A stretch of 11,707 bases of DNA from Euperipatoides rowelli (Eukaryota; Onychophora; Udeonychophora; Euonychophora; Peripatopsidae). Location of the stretch: NCBI GenBank assembly GCA_003024985.2, contig PXIH01S0022348.1; one strand, written 5' to 3'. Position 1 is the stretch's first letter. The number at the start of each line of letters is the position of its first letter. This document shows, piece after piece, positions 1 to 8,128 of this stretch. The notes under the pieces were generated by a model that made no database searches, was not told where the DNA came from, and saw only the letters and a list, made by a program, of their open reading frames with translations. The position numbers and the translations under genes were made by a program.

Positions 1-185
1 AAAACAATGTACTAGGTAGGCATGCCATATAATTAATTTTAAATTCTGATAAATAATTTAATATTCTAATTTTAAAAGTAACATTCTATGCACGTCTATC
101 TTTCTTGGGTTTAAAAAATTTGATATTTACGTTCTGCTTGAAATGAGAGAAGTAGATAATAAACGTGCTCTCTGGCCCAATCCTA
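1..185. other. AT-rich sequence, nothing recognised
   Basis: AT-rich unique-looking sequence leading into the first repeat cluster. No splice-flanked open frame, palindrome or tandem repeat was seen. Confidence 0.5.
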
Positions 186-805
186 GTCTTTTCAAGATGG
201 CAGCCGGAAGTAACATCATATGACATCACATTATGATGCATGATGGGACATCTCACTCTCATCTTGTTCTCTGCCCAAATATGGGTATATGACTTCATAT
301 TATGATGATGCATGATGCGTCATCTCATACTCGTTCTCATTCTCGTTCCCGTTCTCACACTCGTTCTCTTTTTATGCTCATATATGGGAATGTGAGGTCA
401 CATGTTGATGCATGATGGGGCATTTAATTCTCGTTCTCACTCTAGTTTTCAGTTCCATCCCCGTTCTCACTCTTGTTATATGCCCCAAATATGGGCATGT
501 GACATGACATATCGATGCATGTGATTGATTATGATGCATGATGGGACATATGCCAACCCACAATGAATTTTTTTGAACACCATCAATGTATTTTTTTCAA
601 AATGGCCAACTTTCTATTTTGTCCGGATATTGAAGCTTTTAAAGCTCTATTATCCGGAATATTATAATGCCCGATGGGACATTTCATTCTCATTTTTACT
701 CTCATTCTTGTTCCCATTCTTGTTCTCATTTTATGCCAATATATAGGTATATATCACATGATGCATGATGGGATTGATTATGATGCATAATGGGATGCAT
801 CATTA
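186..805. repeat. Degenerate repeat cluster 1 (TGATGCATGATGGGA family)
   Basis: The stretch opens with GTCTTTTCAAGATGGCAGCC at 186 and then repeats a loose module. The module contains ATGATGCATGATGGGA, a run of CTCGTTCTCATT-like hexamers, and TGCCCAAATATGGG. Modules can be followed at about 219-285, 286-388, 389-495, 496-560, 661-745 and 746-805, with lengths varying from about 60 to 107 bp. The hexamer part (for example 320-372) expands and contracts and explains most of the length variation. Short open frames here on the minus strand are artefacts of the repeat. The opening block and the GATGCATGATGGGA core recur in the cluster at 1495-1912, so this is one interspersed family rather than a simple satellite. 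It may be a decayed MITE or SINE; no ends were found. Confidence 0.75.
622..658. repeat. Imperfect palindrome with TCCGGA ends
   Basis: The arms are 622-639 (TCCGGATATTGAAGCTTT) and 641-658 (AAAGCTCTATTATCCGGA). They pair at 15 of 18 positions around a single-base centre. The right arm and the following AATATTATAATGC resemble 1497-1520, so part of the palindrome belongs to the wider repeat family. Confidence 0.6.
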
Positions 806-924
806 TTTAGCACACTGAATTTTGCTAATTATACAATGCCATAAACATTATTGCACTTCATGTTATTTACTGATCCTACCAGTACCATTTGTGTGCAGAA
901 CTGAGATATGCTAAAACAAATTAA

Positions 925-988
925 CCGATCAACTTGAGATTTGTGTTGTCAAAGGACAAGGTTGTAAGTCCACACATCGGGGTGCTAG
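925..988 (+). repeat. Direct duplication, copy 1
   Basis: This 64-bp segment runs from CCGATCAACTTGAGATTTGT to GGGTGCTAG. It recurs at 1051-1138 with few substitutions. Copy 1 lacks 24 bases present in copy 2 after GTTGTC. It is followed by C10 (989-998) and an A-rich tract to about 1036. Confidence 0.8.
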
Positions 989-1036
989 CCCCCCCCCCAA
1001 AAAAAAAAAAATAAAAAATAAAAATAAATAAAAATA
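989..1036. repeat. C10 run followed by A-rich tract
   Basis: Ten C (989-998) run directly into twelve A and then AAAAATA-type repeats. The tract separates the two copies of the duplication. It could be a retroposon tail or simple slippage; the sequence does not decide. Confidence 0.7.
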
Positions 1037-1050
1037 CAATGTATAATACC

Positions 1051-1138
1051 CCGATCAACTTGAGATTTGTGTTGTCCTAGAGGTCTAGAATACATATATC
1101 AAAGGACAAGGTCCTAAGTCTACATATCAGGGTGCTAG
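1051..1138 (+). repeat. Direct duplication, copy 2 (24 bp longer)
   Basis: It matches 925-988 but contains 24 extra bases at 1077-1100. Those bases include CTAGAGGTCTAG, whose five-base arms are complementary. Either this copy gained the segment or copy 1 lost it. Confidence 0.8.
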
Positions 1139-1494
1139 GGGGCCACAAATATATTTATATATTGTGTGTATACTGTATATATGTAGGATATTGTTATTTT
1201 TACAAAATACATTTTGAGATGTACATCATATTTTTGAATTTAGAGGTAACCCTTCCCTTATATACAGTATATTTCAAAATACATAAAAAAGACTGCTCTC
1301 CTTTCAACACCTGTTACTAATTTTTAAGACTATACCTATGGACTATACTACAATATCCTAACACTTATTTTCTTCAAACTTGAAACTTCAATAGAATCCA
1401 GGATTACTGATGAATCTAGCTAAAAGTAACCACAATGATGTGTTGAATCTAAAATCGATAGCCTAAATGCTAAACATTATTATATTTTAAGAAT
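1139..1494. other. AT-rich sequence, nothing recognised
   Basis: AT-rich unique-looking sequence. It contains one TACTGTAT (1171-1178) and one reverse copy (1262-1269). The open frame around 1132-1320 has low-complexity composition, no family resemblance and no flanking splice signals, and is treated as chance. Confidence 0.5.
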
Positions 1495-1912
1495 AACCTA
1501 TATTATCTGGAATATTATGATGCATGATGGGAGTGATAGTTTCTGAAACCATCTTGGGGGGGGGGGAGTCTTTTCAAGATGATTGTGCATAAGTGAGGTT
1601 GTGGTATGCATAGAACAAAAATGGGAAAAACTTAGACATTTTTTCCTGTTTTATGTTCATCCGGGTCTTTTCCAAGGAGTGATATCCGGGAGTGATGTCA
1701 TCGTATGTAAAAATTCAGAAAATATAAGATCACTGGCAAGAAGTGACATCATCACATGTGCAGAATAATGCATGAAAAACTTAAGACATTTTTTCCTGCT
1801 TTAGCACCATCCAGGTCTTTTCCAAGATGACTGATTGGAAATGACATCATCACATACCAATGCGTGAAAAACTTACACATTTTCATGATTTTTGGGAAAC
1901 TCATAGCACCCG
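1495..1912. repeat. Degenerate repeat cluster 2, related to cluster 1
   Basis: The cluster begins with a copy of CTATATTATCTGGAATATTATGATGCATGATGGGA-type sequence, related to 646-680. A G11 run (1556-1566) follows, and then modules opening with GTCTTTTC at 1568, 1665 and 1815. A fuller module contains GAAAAACTTAAGACATTTTT, TTCCTGCTTTAGCACCATCC, GGTCTTTTCCAAGATGAC and AATGACATCATCACAT. Spacings of 97 and 150 bp differ because of an internal duplication of about 50 bp (around 1697-1769) carrying TGACATCATCACATG. The last copy decays near 1912. The 61-codon open frame at 1583-1768 lies wholly in the repeat and is not treated as a gene. Confidence 0.75.
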
Positions 1913-2152
1913 GATGTAAACTGGGACTAAGCCTTGAAAGATGCTTAACTAAAATTATTTTATTTATGCAAAAAATTTTTAACTAAGTGTGTAAACATAA
2001 ATTTTTTATAGCTGCTAAATATTTAACTATAAACTTTATTCAAAGATAAAACACATAACAAATTAAATATAAAAACTTTATTATCGAAGTTGTATAATAT
2101 TACTGTATATGTGTTAAATAATTACACAAGTAAAAACTCTTCTTAATTTATT
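1913..2152. other. AT-rich sequence, 3' flank of polymerase remnant
   Basis: Very AT-rich. Read on the minus strand it follows the polymerase stop codon and holds several AATAAA strings, one starting immediately after the TAG. In DNA this AT-rich such strings are expected by chance. Confidence 0.4.
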
Positions 2153-2558
2153 CTACAGTTCTATAATGTCCATGGCAAAGCATTCACAACCATTGTCTAG
2201 GATATACCTCATATCATATGGGGATACATTTATTTTATTTACATATTCTGTATACAGCTGGTGATGGGTTTGTCTAATAAAAGGCATACTGGTCCGATAG
2301 TATACTTTACGGAATAACAATTTTTATAATCCTGATGCTTAAAGTTTTGTTTCACCGCATATTTTGAAATCCCCTTAGCAGTTTTCTCCCCTAAGTTATC
2401 TGTTATGAGCTGTACATTTTGGATCGGAGTCCTACAAACTCTTTAATAATCTCAGAGTTCATTTCATCCTTAAATTTGCCTATAACATTTTTATTAACTA
2501 CTGAGTATAGGGTATGCTCTGTTAAATTTCATACACATAATCTACTATAAAAATCCTT
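2153..2558 (-). pseudogene. C-terminal remnant of a Polinton/Maverick-type family B DNA polymerase
   Basis: Three minus-strand frames read in order resemble the extreme C-terminus of the family B polymerases carried by Polinton/Maverick elements and related virus-like elements. The first (about 2522-2406) contains KNVIGKFKDE and FVGLRSKMYS (2438-2409) and ends at a TAA at 2405-2403. The second (from about 2400) contains EKTAKGISKY and KHQDYKNC, then drifts into stops. The third (2278-2153) contains VNKINVSPYD and RYILDNG and ends at a TAG at 2155-2153 that may be the original stop. The part above 2528 is less certain and holds another stop at 2531-2529. Only about 130 residues remain. The exonuclease and palm motifs are absent, so it cannot be active. 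It is an old fossil: two or more frameshifts, and surroundings that are AT-rich with no recognisable element ends. Family assignment rests on memory of the signature and was not searched. Confidence 0.75.
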
Positions 2559-2646
2559 TCAGATTCAAACGGACATGTAGCAATCAAACATGAATAATTA
2601 TTTTTTTCATGCATCTAATTTTTTTCTTGTATCAAATTTTTTAGAA

Positions 2647-2844
2647 GTGAAAATTAAATACACTTTACTATACTGTATTTGATAACTTTAGTTTAAAAAG
2701 TTCACAAGTAGAATTTACTATAATGTATATTAACATTATAACAGAAAAAAAGTCCACAAGTAGACTTTACTGTACTGTATTTCATAACTCTAGTAAGAAA
2801 AAAATTTCACAAGTACAATTTACAGTATATTAACTTTATAAAAG
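2647..2844. repeat. 52-53 bp tandem repeat, about 3.7 copies
   Basis: Units start near 2647 (degenerate), 2701, 2753 and 2806. Each carries TTCACAAGTAGAATTTACTA or a close variant, then TACTGTAT-like sequence and an A-rich end. The last unit is cut short at about 2844. Copies 2 and 4, and copies 1 and 3, look more alike than neighbours (GTATATTAACATTATA against CTGTATTTCATAACT), which hints at a dimer of about 105 bp. Confidence 0.75.
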
Positions 2845-3095
2845 ATATTTCATAATAATATTTTATTATGTACGCAAATTATTATTATTTTTTTTTTTAC
2901 AAAAAGACAACTATACATAAAAAAATGATAGCTACAAAGTATTATTTAGTACAATAATGATAATTGTTGGCACTTATTTATATATCAATTATTTATTACG
3001 CTTAAATAACTTGTATATAAATAACAAGTTTTATAATAAATATTTTTGTAAAAAAAAATATTTTTGAAATTAACATATAATGTCTAATAGGGAAA
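2845..3095. other. AT-rich sequence with two small palindromes
   Basis: Dominated by A and T runs. It contains the inverted repeat AACTTGT (3008-3014) / ACAAGTT (3024-3030). A second A/T-only palindrome, AAATATTTTT against AAAAATATTT, lies at about 3039-3064. No coding signal was seen. Confidence 0.5.
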
Positions 3096-4141
3096 AAACT
3101 GTTGTATCAACGGGGACAATGAATCTAATAGATCAAAATTGACCTCCTTGACCTTGGGGACATTCAATCATAAACATTTTTTATATCTATCGAAAGAGGA
3201 CATCATGATAGGAAGGTACACAGTGTTTGGGGTTTCTACTTACTAAAATAAAGCTGCAATTTAAAAAATAATAATGAATGTATCTGTTAGATCAGTTGCG
3301 CCCGACGTAAGTAAGAAGGTATATACTTTAAAATATTTTTTAAAAACAATGACATCTTTGTTAACTTGTTTAAAATATTTAATTTTTTTTCTACACATAA
3401 AGTTTAAATTATATAATTTTATGTCTGAGAGTTATTCCATGAACACCTAACAGCTTGATTTTCATTATAAATTTTGACGTCTATAAATCTCAGCTTCATT
3501 CAAAATTTACTTTTCATTTTCTTATTCAAAATAAATAATTTAAGTATCAAAAACAACATCTGCTATGCACACTCTTTCTAAAAAAAAAATCTATTTATGA
3601 ATAAGGTGAAGAGAAAATAATAGAAAAAAAATATAACTACAGTTCATTCTAATATTAGCTGCAAAGACATTAAACAAATCAATGAATATCATTTTACGTT
3701 TGAAGAAATAAAACAAAATAACCAACTCTTAAAATAATATTTAAAAGTTAAATACAACAAAGTTAAAAAAAAGTCAAGAAAAATATAGATTTGAAAATTT
3801 AAATTTATGATATACATAATTAATTTTTCTAGCTATAAATAATAAAAATATTATTAAGACATCATAAACTTTTAAAAGGAATGAACCAGAATTTTTGTAA
3901 TGGGAAAAACTGCCTATTTTTATGCACTGTAATTAATATAATTGAAAAGTCCCTGGTGATACTAGCCATAACAACCGAATAGTGTTCAGTTGCAGCTATG
4001 ACTATTATCAATGGGAACATTTCAATTACAATGAACCCCAATATTTCTGTGGATATAAAAGTTTCACATTACAGGGTATTTATTTTTATCTAATTATATT
4101 CTGATTGTCTCTACTGATAAGTGCCACTATTATTCTCAGTC
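3096..4141. other. Unique-looking AT-rich DNA, no feature recognised
   Basis: About 1 kb without recognisable repeats. The stretch 3100-3320 is slightly richer in G and C. It holds tandem TGACC half-site-like strings (GACCTCCTTGACCTTGG, 3140-3156) and a donor-like GTAAGT near 3306, but no matching exon could be read. A 68-codon minus-strand open frame (3862-4068) lacks any recognisable motif. Confidence 0.4.
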
Positions 4142-4229
4142 TAGACTATTCCATTTTAGAAAGAGGAGAGAAGCATCAATTTTATTCTGGACTATTCCAT
4201 TTTCGAAAAGGAGGAGAAGCATTAATTTA
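4142..4229 (+). repeat. 46-bp direct duplication, two copies
   Basis: GACTATTCCATTTTAGAAAG (from 4144) recurs as GACTATTCCATTTTCGAAAA (from 4190). In both copies it is followed by a GGAGAGAAGCAT-like stretch. The period is 46 bp. Differences are few, so the duplication is fairly young or conserved. Confidence 0.85.
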
Positions 4230-4541
4230 ACCTTATGAAATATTTCTATATTTGGTGATTTTAATAAAAAATTTCAAAATGTTGAAAATCCAAACGTTTT
4301 TTTCCCATATTATTATATTATTTGTTTGTTGTTCATTTTTCATGATAGTTAAGCTTCAACATTATGAACCTCTTCTCACACCTTCTTTTTTTTAATTAAC
4401 AATCAAAGATATTTAATTTGAGAATGAAAATAACAAAGACTAAATAGAATAATATAGAAGCTATTAATTTTATCATTTAATATTTTACTAGCTAAACCAG
4501 CCAGAACATCTGTGCCCTAAGATGTTAATTTATTACCAAAA
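4230..4541. other. AT-rich sequence, nothing recognised
   Basis: AT-rich single-copy-looking DNA leading into the pyrimidine block. No gene, palindrome or repeat could be supported. Confidence 0.5.
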
Positions 4542-5032
4542 TACCTACCTCCTTATCTACCTTCCTACCTACCTACCTCTCTTTCTATATTCTTCCCTCC
4601 CTCTGTACCTACCTCTCTTTCTCCTTCTCTCCCTCCCTCCCTACCTACCTAGAATAACCTACCTTTCTCCCTACCTACCTATTTTTCTCCCTCCCTCCTT
4701 CCCCTCTGCCGCCTACCTCCCTCCCTCTCACCCTCATGATCTATCTACCTAACTACCTCTCTATCCCTCTTACTTACCTCTCTCCTCACTCCCTACTTCC
4801 CAACCTCTCTCCCTCCTTCCCTCTTTCCTTACCTACCTATTTAACTACCAACCTAACTCCCTACTTACTTAATTCCAACCTCCCTACCTAACTACCCTTC
4901 TTTGCCTACCTTCCTACATACCTACCTCCACCCTCTCACCCTCCTGATGTACCTGCTTCCTCCCTGCCCAACCTCCCTTTCTCTCTCCTCCATCCCTCCC
5001 TTCCTCTGTACCTACTTACTTACTTACCTATC
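4542..5032 (+). repeat. Polypyrimidine block of degenerate CCTA/CCTC/CCTT repeats
   Basis: About 490 bp are built from CCTACCTA, CCTCCCTC and CTTTCTCC words, with A as the main interruption and G almost absent from this strand. Landmarks that do contain G recur: CTCTGTACCT at 4601-4610 and about 5004-5013, and TCACCCTCNTGAT ending at 4740 and 4948. The offsets are about 403 and 208 bp, suggesting a weak higher-order unit of about 200 bp. The 76-codon open frame at 4522-4752 is low-complexity Leu/Pro/Tyr/Ser produced by the repeat, not a gene. Such strand-asymmetric tracts can form triplex (H-DNA) structures. Confidence 0.9.
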
Positions 5033-5145
5033 AAATGACCTTTTCAATAACTTAAAACACTGTTTAAAATACTAATTTCACTTGCAATTACAACAGTTTC
5101 ACAACTATAAATATAAAATATCTCTAGATAAAATTACGAATTCTA

Positions 5146-5201
5146 GATGATAATGCTGATGATGAATATGATGATGATGATGGTGGTGGTAATAATAATA
5201 A
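5146..5201 (+). repeat. Compound GAT/GGT/AAT trinucleotide microsatellite
   Basis: GATGATGAT-like repeats pass into GGTGGTGGT and then AATAATAATA. The tract directly abuts the tandem array that follows. Confidence 0.85.
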
Positions 5202-6100
5202 ATGTTAAAACCAAATTTAATTCTGTCAACATGCCCCCCCCCCCCCTTTCCCCAGTTTGTTTAAAAATGAAAATATTTTATTTCAAATTCTAAAACTTAA
5301 ACCTTCCAAATTAACGGAAATTCATTTCCCTCCCCCATCCACCCATTTCCCCTCTCCCTTCTGTTTTTCCTCCCTCTATCTGCTTTCCCTTCCCCCTATT
5401 CCTAAATGATAAAACCAAATCTAATTACGTCAACTCCCACCCCCTTACCTAGTTTGTTTAAAAATGAAAATACCTTATTTCAATTCTAAAACTTAAACCA
5501 TCCAAATTTACGGAAATTAATTTCCCTCCCCCATCCACCCCTCTACCATCTGTTTTTCCTCCCTCCCCTTGCTTCCCCCTCCCCCCATTGGTTTAAAAAT
5601 GAAAACATCTTATTTGCAAATTTTGAAAGTTAAAACCAAATCTTATTCTGTCAACTCATTTCCTCTCCCCTCTTCCCACATTTGTTTAAAAACTAAAAAA
5701 ATCTTAACTTCCAATTCTAAAACCCAAAAAATCCAAACTGATGGAAATTTACCCTCCCCCTGCACCCAATTTTTTTCACCCTTTCCCTCATTGGTTTAAA
5801 AACGGAAAAATCTTATTTGCAAATTTAAAAGTTAAAACTAAATCTTATTCTATCCATCCGATTCATTGTTTAAAAATGAAAAAAAAAAATCTTATTTGCC
5901 AATTCTAAAACCTAAACTTTTTAAATTGATGGAAATTCATTTTACCCCCGCCACCGTTTTCTCCACCCCCCCCCCTACACTTTTGCCCCCTGGCTTGTTG
6001 GTTTAAAAATGGAAAAATATTTGAAAATTCTAAAAGTTAAAACCAAATTTTAAAACGAGAAAAATCTTATATGCAAATATAAATAGTTAAAATCAAATAC
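5202..6100 (+). repeat. Tandem array of alternating A and B half-units (GTTTAAAAATGAAAA)
   Basis: Two related half-units alternate. Half A begins TTTGTTTAAAAATGAAAA (near 5254, 5454, 5680 and 5865), continues with CAATTCTAAAACTTAAACC, and ends with GGAAATTNATTTCCCTCCCC and a C-rich stretch. Half B begins TTGGTTTAAAAATG (near 5588, 5791 and 5998), continues with CTTATTTGCAAATT, and ends with GTTAAAACCAAATC and TTATTCTGTCAACTC. Further B ends survive at 5202-5230 and 5411-5435. Successive A halves lie about 200, 225 and 185 bp apart, mostly because the C-rich spacers vary (C13 at 5234-5246, C10 at 5966-5975). Short open frames here, such as 5569-5799, are repeat-derived. Confidence 0.85.
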
Positions 6101-6103
6101 TAA

Positions 6104-6117
6104 TGATGTCACTTCCG
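6104..6117 (-). other. Isolated CGGAAGTGACATCA motif (reverse orientation)
   Basis: TGATGTCACTTCCG is the reverse complement of CGGAAGTGACATCA, the motif string of the repeat family at 186-805 and 1495-1912. It sits exactly at the right edge of the tandem array. It may be a scrap of that family or chance. Confidence 0.4.
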
Positions 6118-6590
6118 TTCTGCCACGTATCACAAGGATTTTATATAGAGATTTTATAATTTGTTGTATACAACTTTTGTTTTTGAACTTTTTTTTTTTA
6201 CAAGATCATGATGATTTTTAATAACTAAATACTCTACTATAAATAAATAATATACAGTACTGTGTAATTTTATTTGCGAAAGGACCTTATAAGCCTACTG
6301 TTGTTACAAAAACCATAAAGATCTGCCTGATCTTTTTTTTTTTAAAAAAAATTAAAAATAGTAATTATTATGTTTTGAAAAAGCTCAATGATTTTCTTGT
6401 AAATAAAATAATATGCAGTATTACTGTATATGTTACTATTCAGTTAATCGCATGTAAAAAAAAAAAAAAGGAGGGGGGGGGGTGTGGGTAATGTTTGGTT
6501 TACAGATAATTATCTGAAATGTAGACTAAAAAAAAGTATCCCAACTGAAGAAATCCTGTTTACTGACTTCTATGTTTTCAATGTAAAATA
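6118..6590. other. AT-rich DNA with an A14/G10 homopolymer junction
   Basis: AT-rich. It contains two loosely related stretches (about 6224-6259 and 6383-6429) that share AATAATATNCAGTA. A14 (6456-6469) is followed by GGAG10 (6470-6482). No gene was recognised. Confidence 0.45.
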
Positions 6591-6907
6591 ATTACGCTGC
6601 TGAAATAAGCTATACAAAAATTTCATGTATGCCTTTGGGAAATACGCTTTGTATCGAGCAGAAATTTCCTTGTGCAGAATTTTGGTATCACTTCAATGAT
6701 GAGTGGCAAAGCCATACATGCTCGAACACGATATCGCTTCAGATCGGGGTTTATGAACAATGTTTAATGACTGCAGCTACGGCCGCAACATAGCGATTTC
6801 ATCACAAACAAGTCTACACATGTAATGATTTACTCTATCAAGCCTCATTGTCAGATCGTCTGCAGATAAATTGTTGCATGTATGGGTCCCTTTAAGCTCA
6901 TGTTACT
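6591..6907. other. Less AT-rich unique segment, function unknown
   Basis: This segment is noticeably less AT-rich than its surroundings (for example GACTGCAGCTACGGCCGCAA at about 6769). It holds an inverted pair CCATACATGC (6711-6720) / GCATGTATGG (6875-6884). No coding frame with splice signals could be supported. The wide inverted pair and the proximity to the element at 6908 make a decayed transposon possible. Confidence 0.35.
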
Positions 6908-6925
6908 ACAGTGTTGCCGATCTGT

Positions 6926-6937
6926 GGGGAATTCCCC
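6926..6937. promoter_or_regulatory. GGGGAATTCCCC palindrome (kappaB-like sequence)
   Basis: A perfect 12-bp palindrome close to the left end of the MITE. It fits the Rel/NF-kappaB consensus in sequence, but its more likely role is as the strongest of the subterminal repeats. Binding is not shown. Confidence 0.35.
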
Positions 6938-7091
6938 ATAAATGGGGAATTTCTACTGGTGTGGGGAAAGTTGTGGGGTTTGAAGTTTTGCGGGGAATTC
7001 TGGGGAATTTGATTATTCTAAGGGAAAAATCAATTTGTCAATTATACTTAATCTGTGCAAATATTAACAGTAAAGTCATTATTATTCATTG

Positions 7092-7175
7092 TTGTTGTTT
7101 TTATATCATAGCGTGAATGCTCGACGCCATATTGTAAACAAGAATACCGCAAGAAATTCAAAGGCCTAAACTCGA
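7092..7175 (+). repeat. Dispersed repeat, copy inside the MITE
   Basis: A 29-bp block (7092-7120), TTGTTGTTTTTATATCATAG then CGTGAATGC, is identical at 9027-9055. It is followed in both copies by ACAAGAATACC and AAGGCCTAAAC. The copies differ by substitutions and by eight extra bases here. Confidence 0.9.
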
Positions 7176-7378
7176 TTATTGTATTAAAATATTGTTTTAT
7201 TAATTTTTTATAGTGTTTTTTTTTTTTTTTTTTAATGAATCAACTATTTGATCATGAGTGGCATTTGCTGTGGTGGATTAGTAAAACATTGAAATATAGT
7301 GTGGGGAAAAATGGGGATTTCGTAATAGTTGTTCGGGGAAATGTACTAAATCTAATTGGCAACACTGTTCATGTATCT

Positions 7379-8118
7379 AAATTTATCCCATCATTAAAAA
7401 AATTCTGATTTCTATTTAATATTCAATAACATTTTTTAAAATATTACATTTTTACGGTTTAAAAATACAAAAAAAATATTAAAATAATAAAATGTTAAAT
7501 AATACAGACAGTCATGTTTAATAATAAACACAATAAAAAAATAAAGTGTATACAATTTAGATTATGTCTAAAAGAATGAATATACAAAAGAAAAAATAAT
7601 TATAAAGCATTACATTCAAAAGAGATGATGGGTTTTAGACATAGAAAAACAGTTATGTTTTTTTTTTCTTAAATGTATAAAGATTGTTCAATCTTACTAT
7701 CTGATAAATGACAAGATATGGATATTGATTTTTATTTTATCAAGTAACTAAATTTTAAAACCAATAAACGCAGACATTAATCATAAACTTATTGATTATT
7801 TAAGGTCATATAAATTTTTAACTTAACTAGGATCAATACAGTTTTATATAAAATGGTAATCAATATGACTTTTATTCTATATTTTCATGAATATTTTTTT
7901 ATATATTTTTTTTTAAATTAGGCTAACTATCAAACGGATTCAATTACAATAGAAAAATGACCTAATTTTAAAATTCTATACAGTATATTAAAAAAAAATA
8001 TTATTTTTTAAGGCTTAAAGCTGCTCCATTTACCTTTTATTAAAAAAAAAAAATATTCCATTTCCAACACAATATTGTTTCTATTACTTTGTCGATCTGT
8101 CCATTAAAGGGGTGAGGA
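7379..8118. other. AT-rich DNA, nothing recognised
   Basis: About 740 bp of A/T runs and single-copy-looking sequence. No gene, terminal repeat or tandem array was found. It contains a reverse TACTGTAT at 7978-7985. Confidence 0.5.
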
Positions 8119-8128
8119 GGGGGGGGGG
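8119..8128 (+). repeat. G10 homopolymer
   Basis: Ten consecutive G within GGGGTGAGGAGG-like sequence, in otherwise AT-rich DNA. Confidence 0.9.

Larger units (their letters stand above)
6908..7368. mobile_element. Non-autonomous DNA transposon (MITE), ends ACAGTGTTGCC
   Basis: An 11-bp perfect terminal inverted repeat, ACAGTGTTGCC (6908-6918) / GGCAACACTGT (7358-7368), bounds 461 bp. Flanks TCATGTTACT (6898-6907) and TCATGTATCT (7369-7378) match at 8 of 10 positions, as expected for an old target-site duplication. Both ends carry repeated GGGGAATT-like words: 6926 (in the palindrome GGGGAATTCCCC), 6944, 6963, 6975, 6992, 7002, 7303, 7313 and 7335. These look like subterminal transposase-binding repeats. 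The 81-codon open frame at 6871-7116 starts outside the element and has no transposase signature. The CAGTG end suggests hAT, but a 10-bp duplication fits Mutator-like elements better, so the superfamily is left open. Confidence 0.75.

Noticed and set aside
2671-2844. TATA-like and AATAAA strings throughout the AT-rich regions as promoters or terminators
   Set aside because: They are expected by chance in DNA this AT-rich and have no nearby gene to support them.
3862-4068. 68-codon hydrophobic minus-strand open frame preceded by an acceptor-like CCACAG
   Set aside because: Several open frames of this length are expected by chance at this base composition; no motif and no donor was found.
4522-4752. 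76-codon Leu/Pro/Tyr/Ser-rich open frame
   Set aside because: It is a direct read-out of the pyrimidine tetranucleotide repeat.
6871-7116. 81-codon open frame across the left end of the MITE
   Set aside because: It starts outside the element and crosses its boundary, is shaped by the GGGGAATT repeats and matches no family I know.
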